Source of the DNA: Legionella sainthelensi
Lineage (GTDB): Bacteria > Pseudomonadota > Gammaproteobacteria > Legionellales > Legionellaceae
Direction: 5' to 3'
Assembly (NCBI RefSeq): GCF_900637685.1
Contig: NZ_LR134388.1
Location: forward strand, 1,006,001-1,070,000
Length of the DNA: 64,000 bases
The notes under the pieces are model-generated. The model did no database searches. It was not told where the DNA came from and saw nothing but the letters and a program-made list of their open reading frames with translations. A program made the translations under genes and the position numbers. The stretch's first letter is position 1, and every line of letters begins with the position of its first letter. Positions 18,217 to 27,659 of the stretch are shown here, in pieces.

Positions 18217-21200
18217 ATGGATCAAAAACAGAGTGAACCTATGTACAACTATCACACTTTCGATATTGACGATGATCAGGATGGCAGTGTTGTCATGCTA
18301 AGAACGCTAAGAACAAAATTACCGCACGTGATGAGGGAGCAGCTAAATCTGAAAACACAAACTCGTGCTTACTTTTTATTAGCTATGTTGAGTGATGATG
18401 ACTGTGTTCATCGACTTTGTGAGCAATTGCAAGAGCAATACAAAGTACACCCTTCTTCTAAAACTCCGCTAGAACAAGCTTTATCATTAATCACCCAATT
18501 ACAAGAAAGTCCATGCAATCACTTGGCTCCCTTCAAGTATCGCTTGCCCAACTTCTTAGGTGAATACCCTATTCACAGCAGGGAAATTAACATTAAGATC
18601 AAACAATTTAATCAACTCATTGAGGCATATCATGCTGATGATCATGCCAAAGAGTTAGATGCATCTGCATTAGATAATGCCTATCAAGACGTCTTACTTG
18701 CCCTAAAAGATCATTACATGGGGTGCAATATGAATAGCTTATGGGAATTGCTAAAAGCTATGAGCGCTTGGTCAACAGCTCCTGTAGAAATGTTTTTACC
18801 GAATTATCCTTACCTGTTGTCACCTGTGGCTCATACAGATAATCCAGCCCAGGTGGAGTCAATATCGTTTTCAAAAAAATTGGTTGATCCGATTGCCCAA
18901 CATCTTCCCACAAATAAGAACGTAGAGACACAACCCTTTACCTCAACATTTGATTATCAGATTAATGAAGCTGGACGTATCGCGGATAAAAGTGTTTATT
19001 TGTCACTTCATGGATTTGCTTTAAAACCAGGTGGTCATGCAGATGCATTGGCTAAGAAAATTCCGGATTTCTTACCTTGGGTACAATGGCAATCTAACAT
19101 TCGACGGCAATTATCCCAACTTATTAATCTACCACTTAATGATGAATTTTTTGATTGGTTACAAACTGTATTACAACGCTTGGGAGTAGGATTTATCACT
19201 TTAAAATCATCTTCTTATGAGTGTTATGTCAGTCCTTTTCTCAATCATAAGACCATATTAAATTCATTAAATGAAGAAATGGTTCTTCGCATTTTACAAG
19301 AGCAGTGTGAGCAAGCAGACATAACTATTGGAGCTGAGAACTTACCCATAATCGGTCGCTATTTAATGCGCTTCTTACAGCGATTTCAATTTAATCGAGG
19401 TGAAGCTTTGGGAATTGGTGCAAATTGGGGTGGAGTTGTTAGTGACTCTAATGAAGCGGGAGTTGATGCATTTAGATTTAATGATCCTGAGTGGGCTCTT
19501 CATTTCAGAAATTTAAGCCTCCATAGACAAGGCCCCTCTGAGGCGCGTATGAATGCAGCGATTGGGATTAAATATGAACTTCAGGCGCTTCTATCAAGTT
19601 TTGAGTATATGACTCAATTACAACCTTCAGAACACGCTAATACGCTTTACAATGCTTTGGTGGATAATTTGGTCACAGGTCTTTTTCCTGAGCCTCCTTA
19701 TTTTGAAAATTCAGCTTACGCCAAGTATCGTCGTCATTATGTGGTGAATGAGACTGACGAAGGGATGCAACAAATTGATTTTTTTTACCAACCAGATCCT
19801 CAAGGTACCTATTTTAAAACGAACAAAGGTGACTACAAACAAACACCTATGTTCCGACAAGCTGGTTCATTGGTGGTAGAGGCATTTCCTAGAGATACGG
19901 GTTCTGGTGACTGCGCGCAATCACTTTCTGTCGCTAATCCATTGTGGCCTCTGCAATTGCAATATGCACAATCATCTTCTACGGGAATGCGTGGGCATCT
20001 GGTTTATAATCCCATCGGGCCAGATGAATTTATACCGGATGCATTTTATGGCCAGGTAATACGTGAAGCAGAAGATTTCTTTGTGCCTTTCATTGGGGTG
20101 ATACCCAAAAACTTCGACAAACATTTTAAACAGGTAGAGCTTTGTGCTTCTTTTGTCATTCGCATGCTCCAATCGTCGCGTTTAATGGCCTATTGTCCTA
20201 CATTTAGTGCTTATTATTTTGCGATTGCAGCACGATTTTTACCTCCGATCGATGGAGCGACCCCGCTATTGCCCAGTCATACTAATATTGAAATAAATCG
20301 TAAATGGAAAATGCTTGATAAGATCTTACATGATCCACAACGAACAGCAGAAGCCTGTCATAAAGCGTTTTTTTCCTTATTTAAAGAGCTCATCTACAGT
20401 TTATATCCCTTAACTCCAGAAGATGCAGATTTGCATTATTATTTTGTTGAGTTGACAAGCTCACCCGATGCATTTGCTCCTCAGAATCGTGCTACTTGTG
20501 ATCGTTTGATTCGTGAGCTCACTACGCTAAAACCTTTACAAAATATAATGAGGTTGCAACATTATGAAAATACGCTGAGTTATCTGCGTCAGTTAACTGA
20601 TTTTTTCTATCCTTCTCCGAGTGATGAAACGGCAAAAGCCATAGCGCAACAAGCGCGATTACATGCTAAACCCTTATTGGCATTGCAAGAGGTCAAAGCG
20701 TATTTTGCAGATCTACGTAAGAATCCAGCAGCGAATATTTCACCCAAAGTGTCACCAGGTTTAATGTATGATGCTTTAAAATATCAAGCGCCATCTCCAG
20801 CGATAAGCCAAGATTTCTATGGTCGACGTCATACGATGAACTTTCATTCCGGTTATCGTGATTTGGATGGAAATCAAATTGTTAGACCCTCAGCCCGTGA
20901 AGCTTGGTTAGATATAATGGTCAAAACCGGGGGAGCTTTATTGCCTCTCATCCGTCGTGATAAGACTTTCTTTAGTCTGCTTACCCAACCTTTTGCTCAG
21001 GCTTATATTGCAGGTTATCAAAAATACAGTACTCAAGAACGCTACAAATTATTAAAGGCAATCGGTTCTGGGATTGGTGGTTTTGTTTATGGCACAGGCT
21101 TAGGTGCAAGTCATGCGTTAAGTTCGATACCCAGGACTCTTTATAATAGTTTATTTACTTCAACCATACAGCAACAAAAAGCAGATCATAGCTTGGCTAT

Positions 21201-22836
21201 TTCTTCTGCACCGAGTAATGAGCCTGGAGCACGTGTTCATGCGATTATGGATATCCGTGATCATTTACTGCAACTCATGGCAACAGTGAATGGCCACAGC
21301 CCATCAAAGGAAGAGCTAATTAATCGATTATTAACTCATGTTAAAAAAATACATCCGTCATTATTTTCTGGACGCATCACAAAAGAAATTCGCTATAAAC
21401 AAATTTTGTTAAACGCATTTCCATTAGAAGCCTCCGAATGGCAACAATTATTCGTTCCTGTGATTGATACTGGGAGTAATAAAGTCTTGGAGCGCATCAT
21501 CAATAAGCATGTCTTGCAAATTGATAATGTGTTAATTTATGCGCTTTATGAATGCTTAACTATGCCCAATTTTGAGCAAGAGACTCGTGAAAAGATTAAA
21601 ATAATAATTGACAAACACAAATTAAAAAATCCGCAAGACAAAGCCTTAACTGCTTTGGCTGTTTACTATGCGAATAATCCTGATGCTAAAAGAAAAGATA
21701 TAGCTCAGTTCCGTTTTAATAGCATGGCACTTGCAAAATTAAAAGAAAAAGAGCAAGGATTGCATAAAATTCAAACATGGATAAATAACGCACTTGATAT
21801 ACAATGGGGATTAGAAACCTTGTTCTCCAGTTTTATGGGGCAATATCAAATGATGCTAAATCAATTTACATTAAGTGATATTGTTACAGAACTCCCTGAG
21901 AGTATGAGAGAGGTGCTCATGGAGCTCTTATCCAGACCTGGAAATGAAAAACAGATTCTCAACCAATATGAATTGAATGAGTCACAAAAAGAATTCCTTT
22001 TACAATGCACTTTCTGTTATCAGCTCATCGTATCCAATGAGGTGAGAGAAAACATTTTAGAACGGACACGTATTCATGATACCTATGATTCGTCTTTAAG
22101 TATCAAAGCGCGTGAACATTTAAAATTAACTCAGTTTGTACAACGCGAATGGCATCATCATCTCTTACCGATGGAACATGTGCAATCCGTTATTAAGGAG
22201 ATCAAAAAGCAGATAAAACTCTCTGAGCATTCTGTTATTGATGAATTATTCCACTTGTACGAAACAATAGTACAATCTCCCCAAAATACGCAGGTGTTTG
22301 ATGCATTTTATGACACTGCTATGAAAATAAAAAAAGATTATGGGATTGAAAGCCCTCTACACGAATGGGTGAATGTCACCATGAATGCATTCGTTAATCA
22401 ACTCTTGGATGAGATTAAATGGAGCAATGAGAAGCAATTAATGACTCCCTTAAGCGACTCTCAGGCCGCAGTGGCATGGTTAAACCATCTCATGAATTAT
22501 AAGCACGGAGTACGTTCTTTACTCGTTCAACAAGTCGAGCAATCCCAATCATATGATCAAGCCGCATGGCGTTGCCAACATATTTTACAGGTGTTGGAGC
22601 AATCGCAACCTGATATAGATTATATTCATGGCACTGGCATGCAAAAATTATTGCGGATGATTTGTCAAAATAGCAATACAATGACTACAACAGGCCAACA
22701 GAAAGCTAGAGAAGTGCCCATCAATGTACTTTGTAAGCACTCCATTACTATGCAGCATGCTTTGGGTCGCGTTAAAGAGAAAATCCCTGATGCTGATTTT
22801 GTGAGACCCATCGATGTTGCATTAAAAATGTTTTAG
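18217..22836 (+). CDS. Very large unrecognised protein (about 1539 residues)
   Basis: The reading frame is open from a GTG at 18205; ATG 18217 or ATG 18241 are the most credible starts, and none has a strong ribosome binding site. The protein is mostly soluble, with many short aromatic- and proline-containing stretches in the first 700 residues, a Gly-rich segment near residue 950 (IGSGIGGFVYGTGLGASHAL) that could touch a membrane, and a long helical, charged C-terminal 500 residues. No domain was recognised. Proteins of this size and type in Legionella are often Dot/Icm effectors, but no diagnostic motif supports that here. Confidence 0.75.
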   Translation: MDQKQSEPMYNYHTFDIDDDQDGSVVMLRTLRTKLPHVMREQLNLKTQTRAYFLLAMLSDDDCVHRLCEQLQEQYKVHPSSKTPLEQALSLITQLQESPCNHLAPFKYRLPNFLGEYPIHSREINIKIKQFNQLIEAYHADDHAKELDASALDNAYQDVLLALKDHYMGCNMNSLWELLKAMSAWSTAPVEMFLPNYPYLLSPVAHTDNPAQVESISFSKKLVDPIAQHLPTNKNVETQPFTSTFDYQINEAGRIADKSVYLSLHGFALKPGGHADALAKKIPDFLPWVQWQSNIRRQLSQLINLPLNDEFFDWLQTVLQRLGVGFITLKSSSYECYVSPFLNHKTILNSLNEEMVLRILQEQCEQADITIGAENLPIIGRYLMRFLQRFQFNRGEALGIGANWGGVVSDSNEAGVDAFRFNDPEWALHFRNLSLHRQGPSEARMNAAIGIKYELQALLSSFEYMTQLQPSEHANTLYNALVDNLVTGLFPEPPYFENSAYAKYRRHYVVNETDEGMQQIDFFYQPDPQGTYFKTNKGDYKQTPMFRQAGSLVVEAFPRDTGSGDCAQSLSVANPLWPLQLQYAQSSSTGMRGHLVYNPIGPDEFIPDAFYGQVIREAEDFFVPFIGVIPKNFDKHFKQVELCASFVIRMLQSSRLMAYCPTFSAYYFAIAARFLPPIDGATPLLPSHTNIEINRKWKMLDKILHDPQRTAEACHKAFFSLFKELIYSLYPLTPEDADLHYYFVELTSSPDAFAPQNRATCDRLIRELTTLKPLQNIMRLQHYENTLSYLRQLTDFFYPSPSDETAKAIAQQARLHAKPLLALQEVKAYFADLRKNPAANISPKVSPGLMYDALKYQAPSPAISQDFYGRRHTMNFHSGYRDLDGNQIVRPSAREAWLDIMVKTGGALLPLIRRDKTFFSLLTQPFAQAYIAGYQKYSTQERYKLLKAIGSGIGGFVYGTGLGASHALSSIPRTLYNSLFTSTIQQQKADHSLAISSAPSNEPGARVHAIMDIRDHLLQLMATVNGHSPSKEELINRLLTHVKKIHPSLFSGRITKEIRYKQILLNAFPLEASEWQQLFVPVIDTGSNKVLERIINKHVLQIDNVLIYALYECLTMPNFEQETREKIKIIIDKHKLKNPQDKALTALAVYYANNPDAKRKDIAQFRFNSMALAKLKEKEQGLHKIQTWINNALDIQWGLETLFSSFMGQYQMMLNQFTLSDIVTELPESMREVLMELLSRPGNEKQILNQYELNESQKEFLLQCTFCYQLIVSNEVRENILERTRIHDTYDSSLSIKAREHLKLTQFVQREWHHHLLPMEHVQSVIKEIKKQIKLSEHSVIDELFHLYETIVQSPQNTQVFDAFYDTAMKIKKDYGIESPLHEWVNVTMNAFVNQLLDEIKWSNEKQLMTPLSDSQAAVAWLNHLMNYKHGVRSLLVQQVEQSQSYDQAAWRCQHILQVLEQSQPDIDYIHGTGMQKLLRMICQNSNTMTTTGQQKAREVPINVLCKHSITMQHALGRVKEKIPDADFVRPIDVALKMF

Positions 22837-22873
22837 AAAATGAGTTTTTTGGGACTAGATGCTCCCAACGGCA

Positions 22874-23302
22874 TTATCTAAATAAAGACGGAACATCATC
22901 AAATGCATGTTTAACTATCTCTTTTTGGATAGGGCGCGGTACCAGCATTTGCTTCGTATTGATTTCCTTAAAAAGTCCTAAAGTGGTAAGAATGGATTTT
23001 TTCTGAATGGCTCGATCAGTATGAACTATCTCTTCTTCATGAGATTGTACATATTCTTTTAAATATGATTGAGCCTCATTTGTAAAATACAGCTCTAGAT
23101 CGGCTTTTAATTGTCTCACAGCGTTTTTAAGTTCGTAGATTTCCCCTTTATTAACATTTTGTTTTAAATTTTTAAGAATGTACTCAGCATTTTGAATCGC
23201 TGCTTTGTACATCGGCATGTTAGTAAGTGTAATGGGTATTTCATTTGTTATAGAATTACAAATTTGTTTTGCGCTGATTATATGTCTAGTTCCAAATTTC
23301 AT
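22874..23302 (-). CDS. Small helical protein, copy 1 of tandem paralogous pair
   Basis: The 142-residue product begins MKFGTRHIISAKQICNSIT and is clearly paralogous to the next gene upstream on the same strand (shared ICNS-T, IPIT-TN-P-YKA-IQ-AE-IL-NL, LKNA-RQLK-DL-LY). Predicted structure is all helical and soluble, without signal peptide or membrane segment. The ATG at 23302 is chosen because the homology with the paralogue starts there, although the frame extends to 23359. No family was recognised. The roughly 70 bases upstream are also duplicated, so promoter and gene were copied together. Confidence 0.75.
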   Translation of the reverse strand: MKFGTRHIISAKQICNSITNEIPITLTNMPMYKAAIQNAEYILKNLKQNVNKGEIYELKNAVRQLKADLELYFTNEAQSYLKEYVQSHEEEIVHTDRAIQKKSILTTLGLFKEINTKQMLVPRPIQKEIVKHAFDDVPSLFR

Positions 23303-23370
23303 ATGTTTTTCTCTTTTTAAAATGTGAAGGCGTGCATAAAAATACTTAATAAATAACAAGGATTTTTATG
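23303..23370 (-). repeat. Duplicated upstream region, copy 1
   Basis: The 68 bases before the start of the 142-residue gene closely resemble 23841-23907 before its paralogue. Shared blocks include an ACATTTTAAAAAGAGAAAA leader next to the start codon and a TTATG-containing AT-rich stretch further upstream. The pair shows that the duplication unit included the control region. Confidence 0.6.
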
Positions 23371-23387
23371 CTTTTAAAACAACAACA

Positions 23388-23840
23388 TTATTTAAATGTG
23401 GCCTTAATATCAGTTATCTCAGGATTAATGTCGTTTTGATCGAATTTCGTAAAAATTCCTAAAGTGCTAAGAGCAGATTTTTGAATTTCTTGTTCAGTTT
23501 TAATAATCTCTTCTGCATGCTCTTTAACATAACTTGTTAAATACTCGTTTCGGAAAAACTCTTCAAGATCTGTTTTTACTTGTGGAGCGTTTTTAATTTC
23601 AGATTTAAGATACAGATAGAGATCAGATTTTAATTGTCTAATTGCATTTTTAAGTTTGGATACTCGCCCTTCATCAATTTTTCCTATAGCGATCTCTTGT
23701 TCTAAATTGTTAAGAATATGCTCAGCATATTGAATTGTTGCTTTATAGGTAGGGAGGTTAGTTGGTGTAATGGGTATGGTATCTGTTACAGAATTGCAAA
23801 TCATCGTTGCGTTAATTAAATCTTTAAGTCCAAACTTCAT
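23388..23840 (-). CDS. Small helical protein, copy 2 of tandem paralogous pair
   Basis: The 150-residue product begins MKFGLKDLINATMICNSVT and parallels the downstream paralogue over its whole length, with a short insertion near residue 80 (SEIKNAPQVKTDLEEF). It is charged, helical and probably soluble. No family was recognised. The start at 23840 matches the paralogue's start and has AAGAGAAAA upstream. The different C-termini (IKATFK versus DDVPSLFR) and the insertion indicate that the duplication is not recent. Confidence 0.75.
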   Translation of the reverse strand: MKFGLKDLINATMICNSVTDTIPITPTNLPTYKATIQYAEHILNNLEQEIAIGKIDEGRVSKLKNAIRQLKSDLYLYLKSEIKNAPQVKTDLEEFFRNEYLTSYVKEHAEEIIKTEQEIQKSALSTLGIFTKFDQNDINPEITDIKATFK

Positions 23841-23907
23841 ATGTTTTCTCTTTTTAAAATGTTAAGGCGGCATAAATACACTTAAATAAGTAACAAGTAT
23901 TTATATG
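23841..23907 (-). repeat. Duplicated upstream region, copy 2
   Basis: This segment matches 23303-23370 with scattered differences, in the same position relative to the start codon. The remainder of the gap up to 24123 is AT-rich, and I see no gene or clear structure in it. Confidence 0.6.
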
Positions 23908-24123
23908 TTGTTTTAAAAACGTGAACATTATATTGGGTTAAAATTAAGACAATATTAGCAATTGCGATTCTATTTGACGAAAAATAAATGAATTTGGGTA
24001 GTTACAGGGAAATCCATCAAAAGCCCAGTTGACTTTAAAAACGAGTTATCAAGCGATAAATGGATGGATAAACGATCATGACCTCTCAGGCAATCAACTC
24101 AAATCCATCCTCTCACATTTAAT

Positions 24124-25089
24124 CTATTTTTTGAGTAAAAGTTTATTCGATTGCTCCTCTTCATCAAGGTGATGATCAGGAGCAATTTGTGGTGTTGCCT
24201 CTCGTTTTTTATTGAGCTCAAGAACTGCTTTATCGAAATTGTTTAATAGAGTTCGTGCAGGAGAAATGCCAGCTAATTTTAATGGATTTCGTGTAAAAGG
24301 ATCTGGTTTGTTGTTCTTATATAATTCCAGGAGCGTACTTAAATTATAATATCTTTCATCATACATCACAGGAATATCCTCGAAGTAATCGAGTGTGATT
24401 GGATCCTTAAAATCTTCGAATAAAGATTCTTCTTCATTAGTTAAGTGAAGCTGATTGATACGAACAGCGATTGTTTCAAGTTTACTCGTTTGACAATGCT
24501 CAATGTAGTTCTGAGTGAACGGCTGATAATAATCCTCTGTAGTTGCGGGTTTAGGGGAGGGAGCAAGGGGGTAGCTCTGTGACAGCTGATTCAATACCTG
24601 TGCTGATTGCTCGTAATGCTCATGTGTAGGCTGTCTCACTGGGTTGCCTAAATTATGATGCAGATATCTTTGACTTGATTGTGGTAAAATCGTGCCAGCA
24701 CAGATGATTCGTGCCGTTGCCCCTCGATTTTTGATTGAGCTAATGACGGCCTCACTAGGTTGTTGCGTAAAAGTTACCTCTCCTCCGCCATAGAGCGTTA
24801 ATTTTAAGTCGCTTGCTAAAACACCCTCAAAAGTCAACACTCCATTACCTTCTTTGAGAATTTTGCAGCCACTGCCTACGTTTCCTAGTATTCTTAGACT
24901 GCTATTTCCACGAATAGTTAAGTTGACATTTTTTCCCACAGCGCCAGTGACGGTTGTTAACCCACTACCCTCTCGGCTGAAATCGCAATTGTCGGGGACT
25001 ATTTCTAGATCCATGGGCTCGGGATTTTCGTGGACAATTGTTGGTCTATTAGAGCGTCTAAATCCTAACAATTGCGCGAAAGATATCAT
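24124..25089 (-). CDS. U-box-like protein, probable secreted ubiquitin ligase effector
   Basis: The 321-residue protein has two visible parts. Residues about 36-115 are a Gly/Thr/Leu beta-repeat (GSGLTTVTGAVGKNVNLTIR, then similar strands), suggesting a beta-solenoid or beta-sandwich. Residues about 226-293 resemble a U-box, the E2-binding fold of E3 ubiquitin ligases: DPITLDYFEDIP, then a loop and helix, then DPFTRNPL and ISPARTLLNNFDKAV, the same order as in CHIP. The C-terminus has DEEEQSNK, like the glutamate-rich Dot/Icm signal. Bacteria have no ubiquitin system, so a host-directed role is inferred, as for Legionella LubX and GobX. The key check is whether the U-box hydrophobic E2 contact residues are kept. 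Confidence 0.75.
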   Translation of the reverse strand: MISFAQLLGFRRSNRPTIVHENPEPMDLEIVPDNCDFSREGSGLTTVTGAVGKNVNLTIRGNSSLRILGNVGSGCKILKEGNGVLTFEGVLASDLKLTLYGGGEVTFTQQPSEAVISSIKNRGATARIICAGTILPQSSQRYLHHNLGNPVRQPTHEHYEQSAQVLNQLSQSYPLAPSPKPATTEDYYQPFTQNYIEHCQTSKLETIAVRINQLHLTNEEESLFEDFKDPITLDYFEDIPVMYDERYYNLSTLLELYKNNKPDPFTRNPLKLAGISPARTLLNNFDKAVLELNKKREATPQIAPDHHLDEEEQSNKLLLKK

Positions 25090-25161
25090 GATAATTCCTT
25101 ATAAAATCAGAGATCTTAATATATGCAACAGCAAATAATCAATTTTATCCGATTATAATAT

Positions 25162-25190
25162 TTGACAGTCTTTTTTATCCACGCTAGCAT
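25162..25190 (+). promoter_or_regulatory. Promoter of the thiamine operon
   Basis: TTGACA (25162-25167) and TAGCAT (25185-25190) are 17 bases apart and lie just before the TPP riboswitch, so transcription would begin within a few bases of the aptamer. Confidence 0.7.
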
Positions 25191-25203
25191 AGCTACCAAT
25201 AGA

Positions 25204-25290
25204 TGGCGCGGGGTGTCGTAAAAGCGGCTGAGAATTACCCGTTGAACTTGATCTGGTTCATACCAGCGTAAGAACGCCTGATGTCCAAAA
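25204..25290 (+). promoter_or_regulatory. TPP (thi-box) riboswitch
   Basis: The conserved thi-box blocks occur in order: GGGGTGTC (25210-25217), GCGGCTGAGA, TTACCCGTTGAACTTGATCTGG and TTCATACCAGCG. The aptamer senses thiamine pyrophosphate and should repress the downstream thi5-thiO-thiS-thiG-thiD/E operon when the vitamin is plentiful. About 150 bases separate it from the first gene; an A-run/T-run hairpin around 25286-25310 may be part of the expression platform, but I cannot assign terminator or SD-masking control with confidence. Confidence 0.95.
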
Positions 25291-25442
25291 AGCATTTTTT
25301 TGCTGCTTGAGTTAAGTTTGATCTTGCTCTCTCAAAAATGTATTTTGTTTCAGACTAAAACGTTTCAGTTTTTCTTACCGCAAATATTCCTTGCCATTCT
25401 GCCATTCTGTAATTCTTATTATTGAACACAAGGAGCCAAGGT

Positions 25443-26387
25443 ATGAACGCCTTATCTACACGAACAACTTTGCTACTTAATTGGTATGCAAACCCTTATC
25501 ACACTCCGATTTTCATTGCGCAGGCTTTAGGATACTACCAACAAGAAGGCATAAAGCTTGCTATTTTGGAGCCCAGTGATCCCAGTGATGTCACTGAGAT
25601 TGTTGGTATGGGGCATGTGGATTTTGGTGTTAAGGCAATGATTCATACTTTGGCTGCTCGTGCAAAGGGTTACCCTGTAACTTCAATTGGGACATTGCTG
25701 GATGAACCGCCAACTGGATTGATTGCGCTTAAATCCAGTGGTATTAATTCGTTTCAAGATATTGTTGGTAAGCGCGTGGGTTATATTGGCGAGTTTGGCA
25801 AAATTATTATTGATAATTTAGCAAATTTAGCGGGCATTGATCCCTCAAGTTATGAAACAGTACGTATTGGAATGAATGTAACAGATGCGATTTGTCGTGA
25901 TCTTATTGATACCGGTATCGGTTTTATTAATTTTCAGCGGGTTGAATTAGAACATTTGCGGGGTGAAACTGTATTTTTACGTCTGGATCAACTTGCTGGA
26001 TTAGGTTGCTGCTGCTTTTGCTCGATTCAGTTTATTGTACCTGAGCGTATGCTAGCTCAACCTCAGCTAATTCAAGGGTTTCTCAACGCCACCCAAAGAG
26101 GGGCTGCGTTTACTACAGAAAATCCAGATGAAGCTTATGAGCTTTTATGTCGTGCAAAACCACAATTAAGAACTCCAATGTATCATACTATTTTTATTCG
26201 CAGTTTACCCTTTTTCTCGCGAACATTATTAAATGTAGATCGTGATTGGAATAAAGTAGGGCGGTTTGGTAAACACTTGGGAATTATCAATGATTCTTTT
26301 GATATCCATTCTTGTTATACCAATGAATGGTTGCCTAAAATGCCTCATTCTGATTTAGAACCTATCGCTTGTTGTGTGAGTGAATAA
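25443..26387 (+). CDS. thi5: Thi5-type HMP-P synthase (suicidal pyrimidine synthase)
   Basis: The 314-residue protein is a close match to yeast THI5/NMT1, which makes the thiamine pyrimidine HMP-P from PLP and one of its own histidines in a single-turnover, iron-dependent reaction. Diagnostic features are VKAMIH, giving Lys64 (PLP) and His68 (donor) with the fungal spacing, YIGEFGKI, GMNV, and the Thi5 hallmark CCCFC at residues 189-193. There is no signal peptide, so it is not a periplasmic ThiY-type binding protein. The start at 25443 has AAGGAG-like bases upstream. It replaces ThiC as the pyrimidine source and lies first in the TPP-controlled operon. A Legionella pneumophila homologue has been described in the literature. 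Confidence 0.92.
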   Translation: MNALSTRTTLLLNWYANPYHTPIFIAQALGYYQQEGIKLAILEPSDPSDVTEIVGMGHVDFGVKAMIHTLAARAKGYPVTSIGTLLDEPPTGLIALKSSGINSFQDIVGKRVGYIGEFGKIIIDNLANLAGIDPSSYETVRIGMNVTDAICRDLIDTGIGFINFQRVELEHLRGETVFLRLDQLAGLGCCCFCSIQFIVPERMLAQPQLIQGFLNATQRGAAFTTENPDEAYELLCRAKPQLRTPMYHTIFIRSLPFFSRTLLNVDRDWNKVGRFGKHLGIINDSFDIHSCYTNEWLPKMPHSDLEPIACCVSE

Positions 26388-26394
26388 GAGCAAC

Positions 26395-27459
26395 ATGAAA
26401 AATGCAGCTGTTGTCGGTGCTGGGATTATGGGGTGCCTGCTCGCTCTACGTTTGCATAATGAGGGTTGGCAGGTAACTGTATTTGAATCAGAAGTCTCAT
26501 TTAATAATTGCAGTAATGCGGCAGCAGGACTTTTGGCTCCTATGTCTGAGCTCGACAAGGCGGAGCAAGTGATCTTTAATTTAGGGATGGAGTCTGTTGA
26601 AAAATTATGGCAGCCCATTCTTAATCAATTATGCGAACCAATTTACTTTCGTCGCCAAGGCTCTCTTATTCTTCATCATCCACAAGACAAGACAGAATGG
26701 CAGCATTTCAGTGCGCGAATTGTCAATAAGTTGAGTAACTCCTGTTATGAGCTGTTGACTCATCATGCCTTAAAACAGCTTGAGCCTGAATTACACCAAT
26801 TTCAAACGGCCTATTATTTTCCACAAGAAGGGCAACTGGATAATCAGAATTTATTATCTGCATTGAAAAAACATCTTTCTCAGGCAGGTATCTTATGGCG
26901 AGAAGGGATTTTTGTGTCATCAGTATATCCAGGGAAAATAGAAATTGAGAAGCAGAGCCTTATTTTCGATTTTGTCTTTGATTGTAGGGGGGTGGGTGCG
27001 AAAAAAACGTTTTCTGATTTGCGTGGATTACGTGGAGAACTCATTTGGTTACATGCGCCTTATGTTAATTTGCAACGACCTATAAGGCTTTTACATCCGC
27101 GATATAACATTTATATTGTTCCACGTCCTGATTCTTATTACCTACTTGGTGCAAGTGAATTAGAAACAGAAGATTTAAGTTCTATTTCTGTACATACTAC
27201 TCTTGAGTTATTAACTGCTGCTTATTATGTGCATCGAGGTTTTTCTGAAGCCCGAATCATTAAAACAGTAACCCATTGTCGTCCAACTTTAACGCATCAC
27301 CAACCTCGCATTAAATATGCAAAACAATTTATTGCGATTAATGGACTTTATCGTCATGGATATTTAATTGCCCCAGCATTGGTAGAAGAGGTGTTACGTG
27401 GGCTCAAAAGCAATCATAAAAAGGTTTATTATCCAGAACTATGGGAGGCTTATGTATGA
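26395..27459 (+). CDS. thiO: FAD-dependent glycine oxidase-type thiazole synthesis enzyme
   Basis: The 354-residue flavoprotein begins with the dinucleotide-binding motif VVGAGIMGCLLALRL and has the family features FESE, AAAGLLAP and a C-terminal HYRHG-like block (INGLYRHGYLIAPAL). ThiO oxidises glycine to dehydroglycine, the imine that ThiG uses for the thiazole ring. The ATG at 26395 lies seven bases after the thi5 stop; an in-frame GTG at 26380 would overlap thi5. The stop codon overlaps the thiS start. Confidence 0.92.
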   Translation: MKNAAVVGAGIMGCLLALRLHNEGWQVTVFESEVSFNNCSNAAAGLLAPMSELDKAEQVIFNLGMESVEKLWQPILNQLCEPIYFRRQGSLILHHPQDKTEWQHFSARIVNKLSNSCYELLTHHALKQLEPELHQFQTAYYFPQEGQLDNQNLLSALKKHLSQAGILWREGIFVSSVYPGKIEIEKQSLIFDFVFDCRGVGAKKTFSDLRGLRGELIWLHAPYVNLQRPIRLLHPRYNIYIVPRPDSYYLLGASELETEDLSSISVHTTLELLTAAYYVHRGFSEARIIKTVTHCRPTLTHHQPRIKYAKQFIAINGLYRHGYLIAPALVEEVLRGLKSNHKKVYYPELWEAYV

Positions 27460-27656
27460 TTATTTATATTAATGATCAACCCTTATCTTTAGATTCTTCG
27501 TGTACGCTACACGAAATGCTTGAGCAAAAAAATAAGAGTGCAGCACACATTGCGATTGCTATAAATAATCAATTTATTCCTAAATCCATGTTTTGCAGCA
27601 CGATTTTGCAAGAAGGTGATCGTATTGATTTGATTACACCCATGCAAGGGGGTTAA
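27456..27656 (+). CDS. thiS: Sulfur carrier protein ThiS
   Basis: A 66-residue ubiquitin-fold carrier ending in the required Gly-Gly (PMQGG). The C-terminal glycine is adenylated by ThiF and then thiocarboxylated to deliver sulfur to ThiG. ATG 27456 overlaps the thiO stop (ATGA), so translation is coupled. It is followed three bases later by thiG. Confidence 0.95.
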   Translation: MIIYINDQPLSLDSSCTLHEMLEQKNKSAAHIAIAINNQFIPKSMFCSTILQEGDRIDLITPMQGG

Positions 27657-27659
27657 AAT

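Noticed and set aside
25443..26387. Periplasmic ThiY-type thiamine-precursor binding protein
   Set aside because: There is no signal peptide or lipobox, no ABC transporter partner genes are adjacent, and the CCCFC and KxxxH features specify Thi5.
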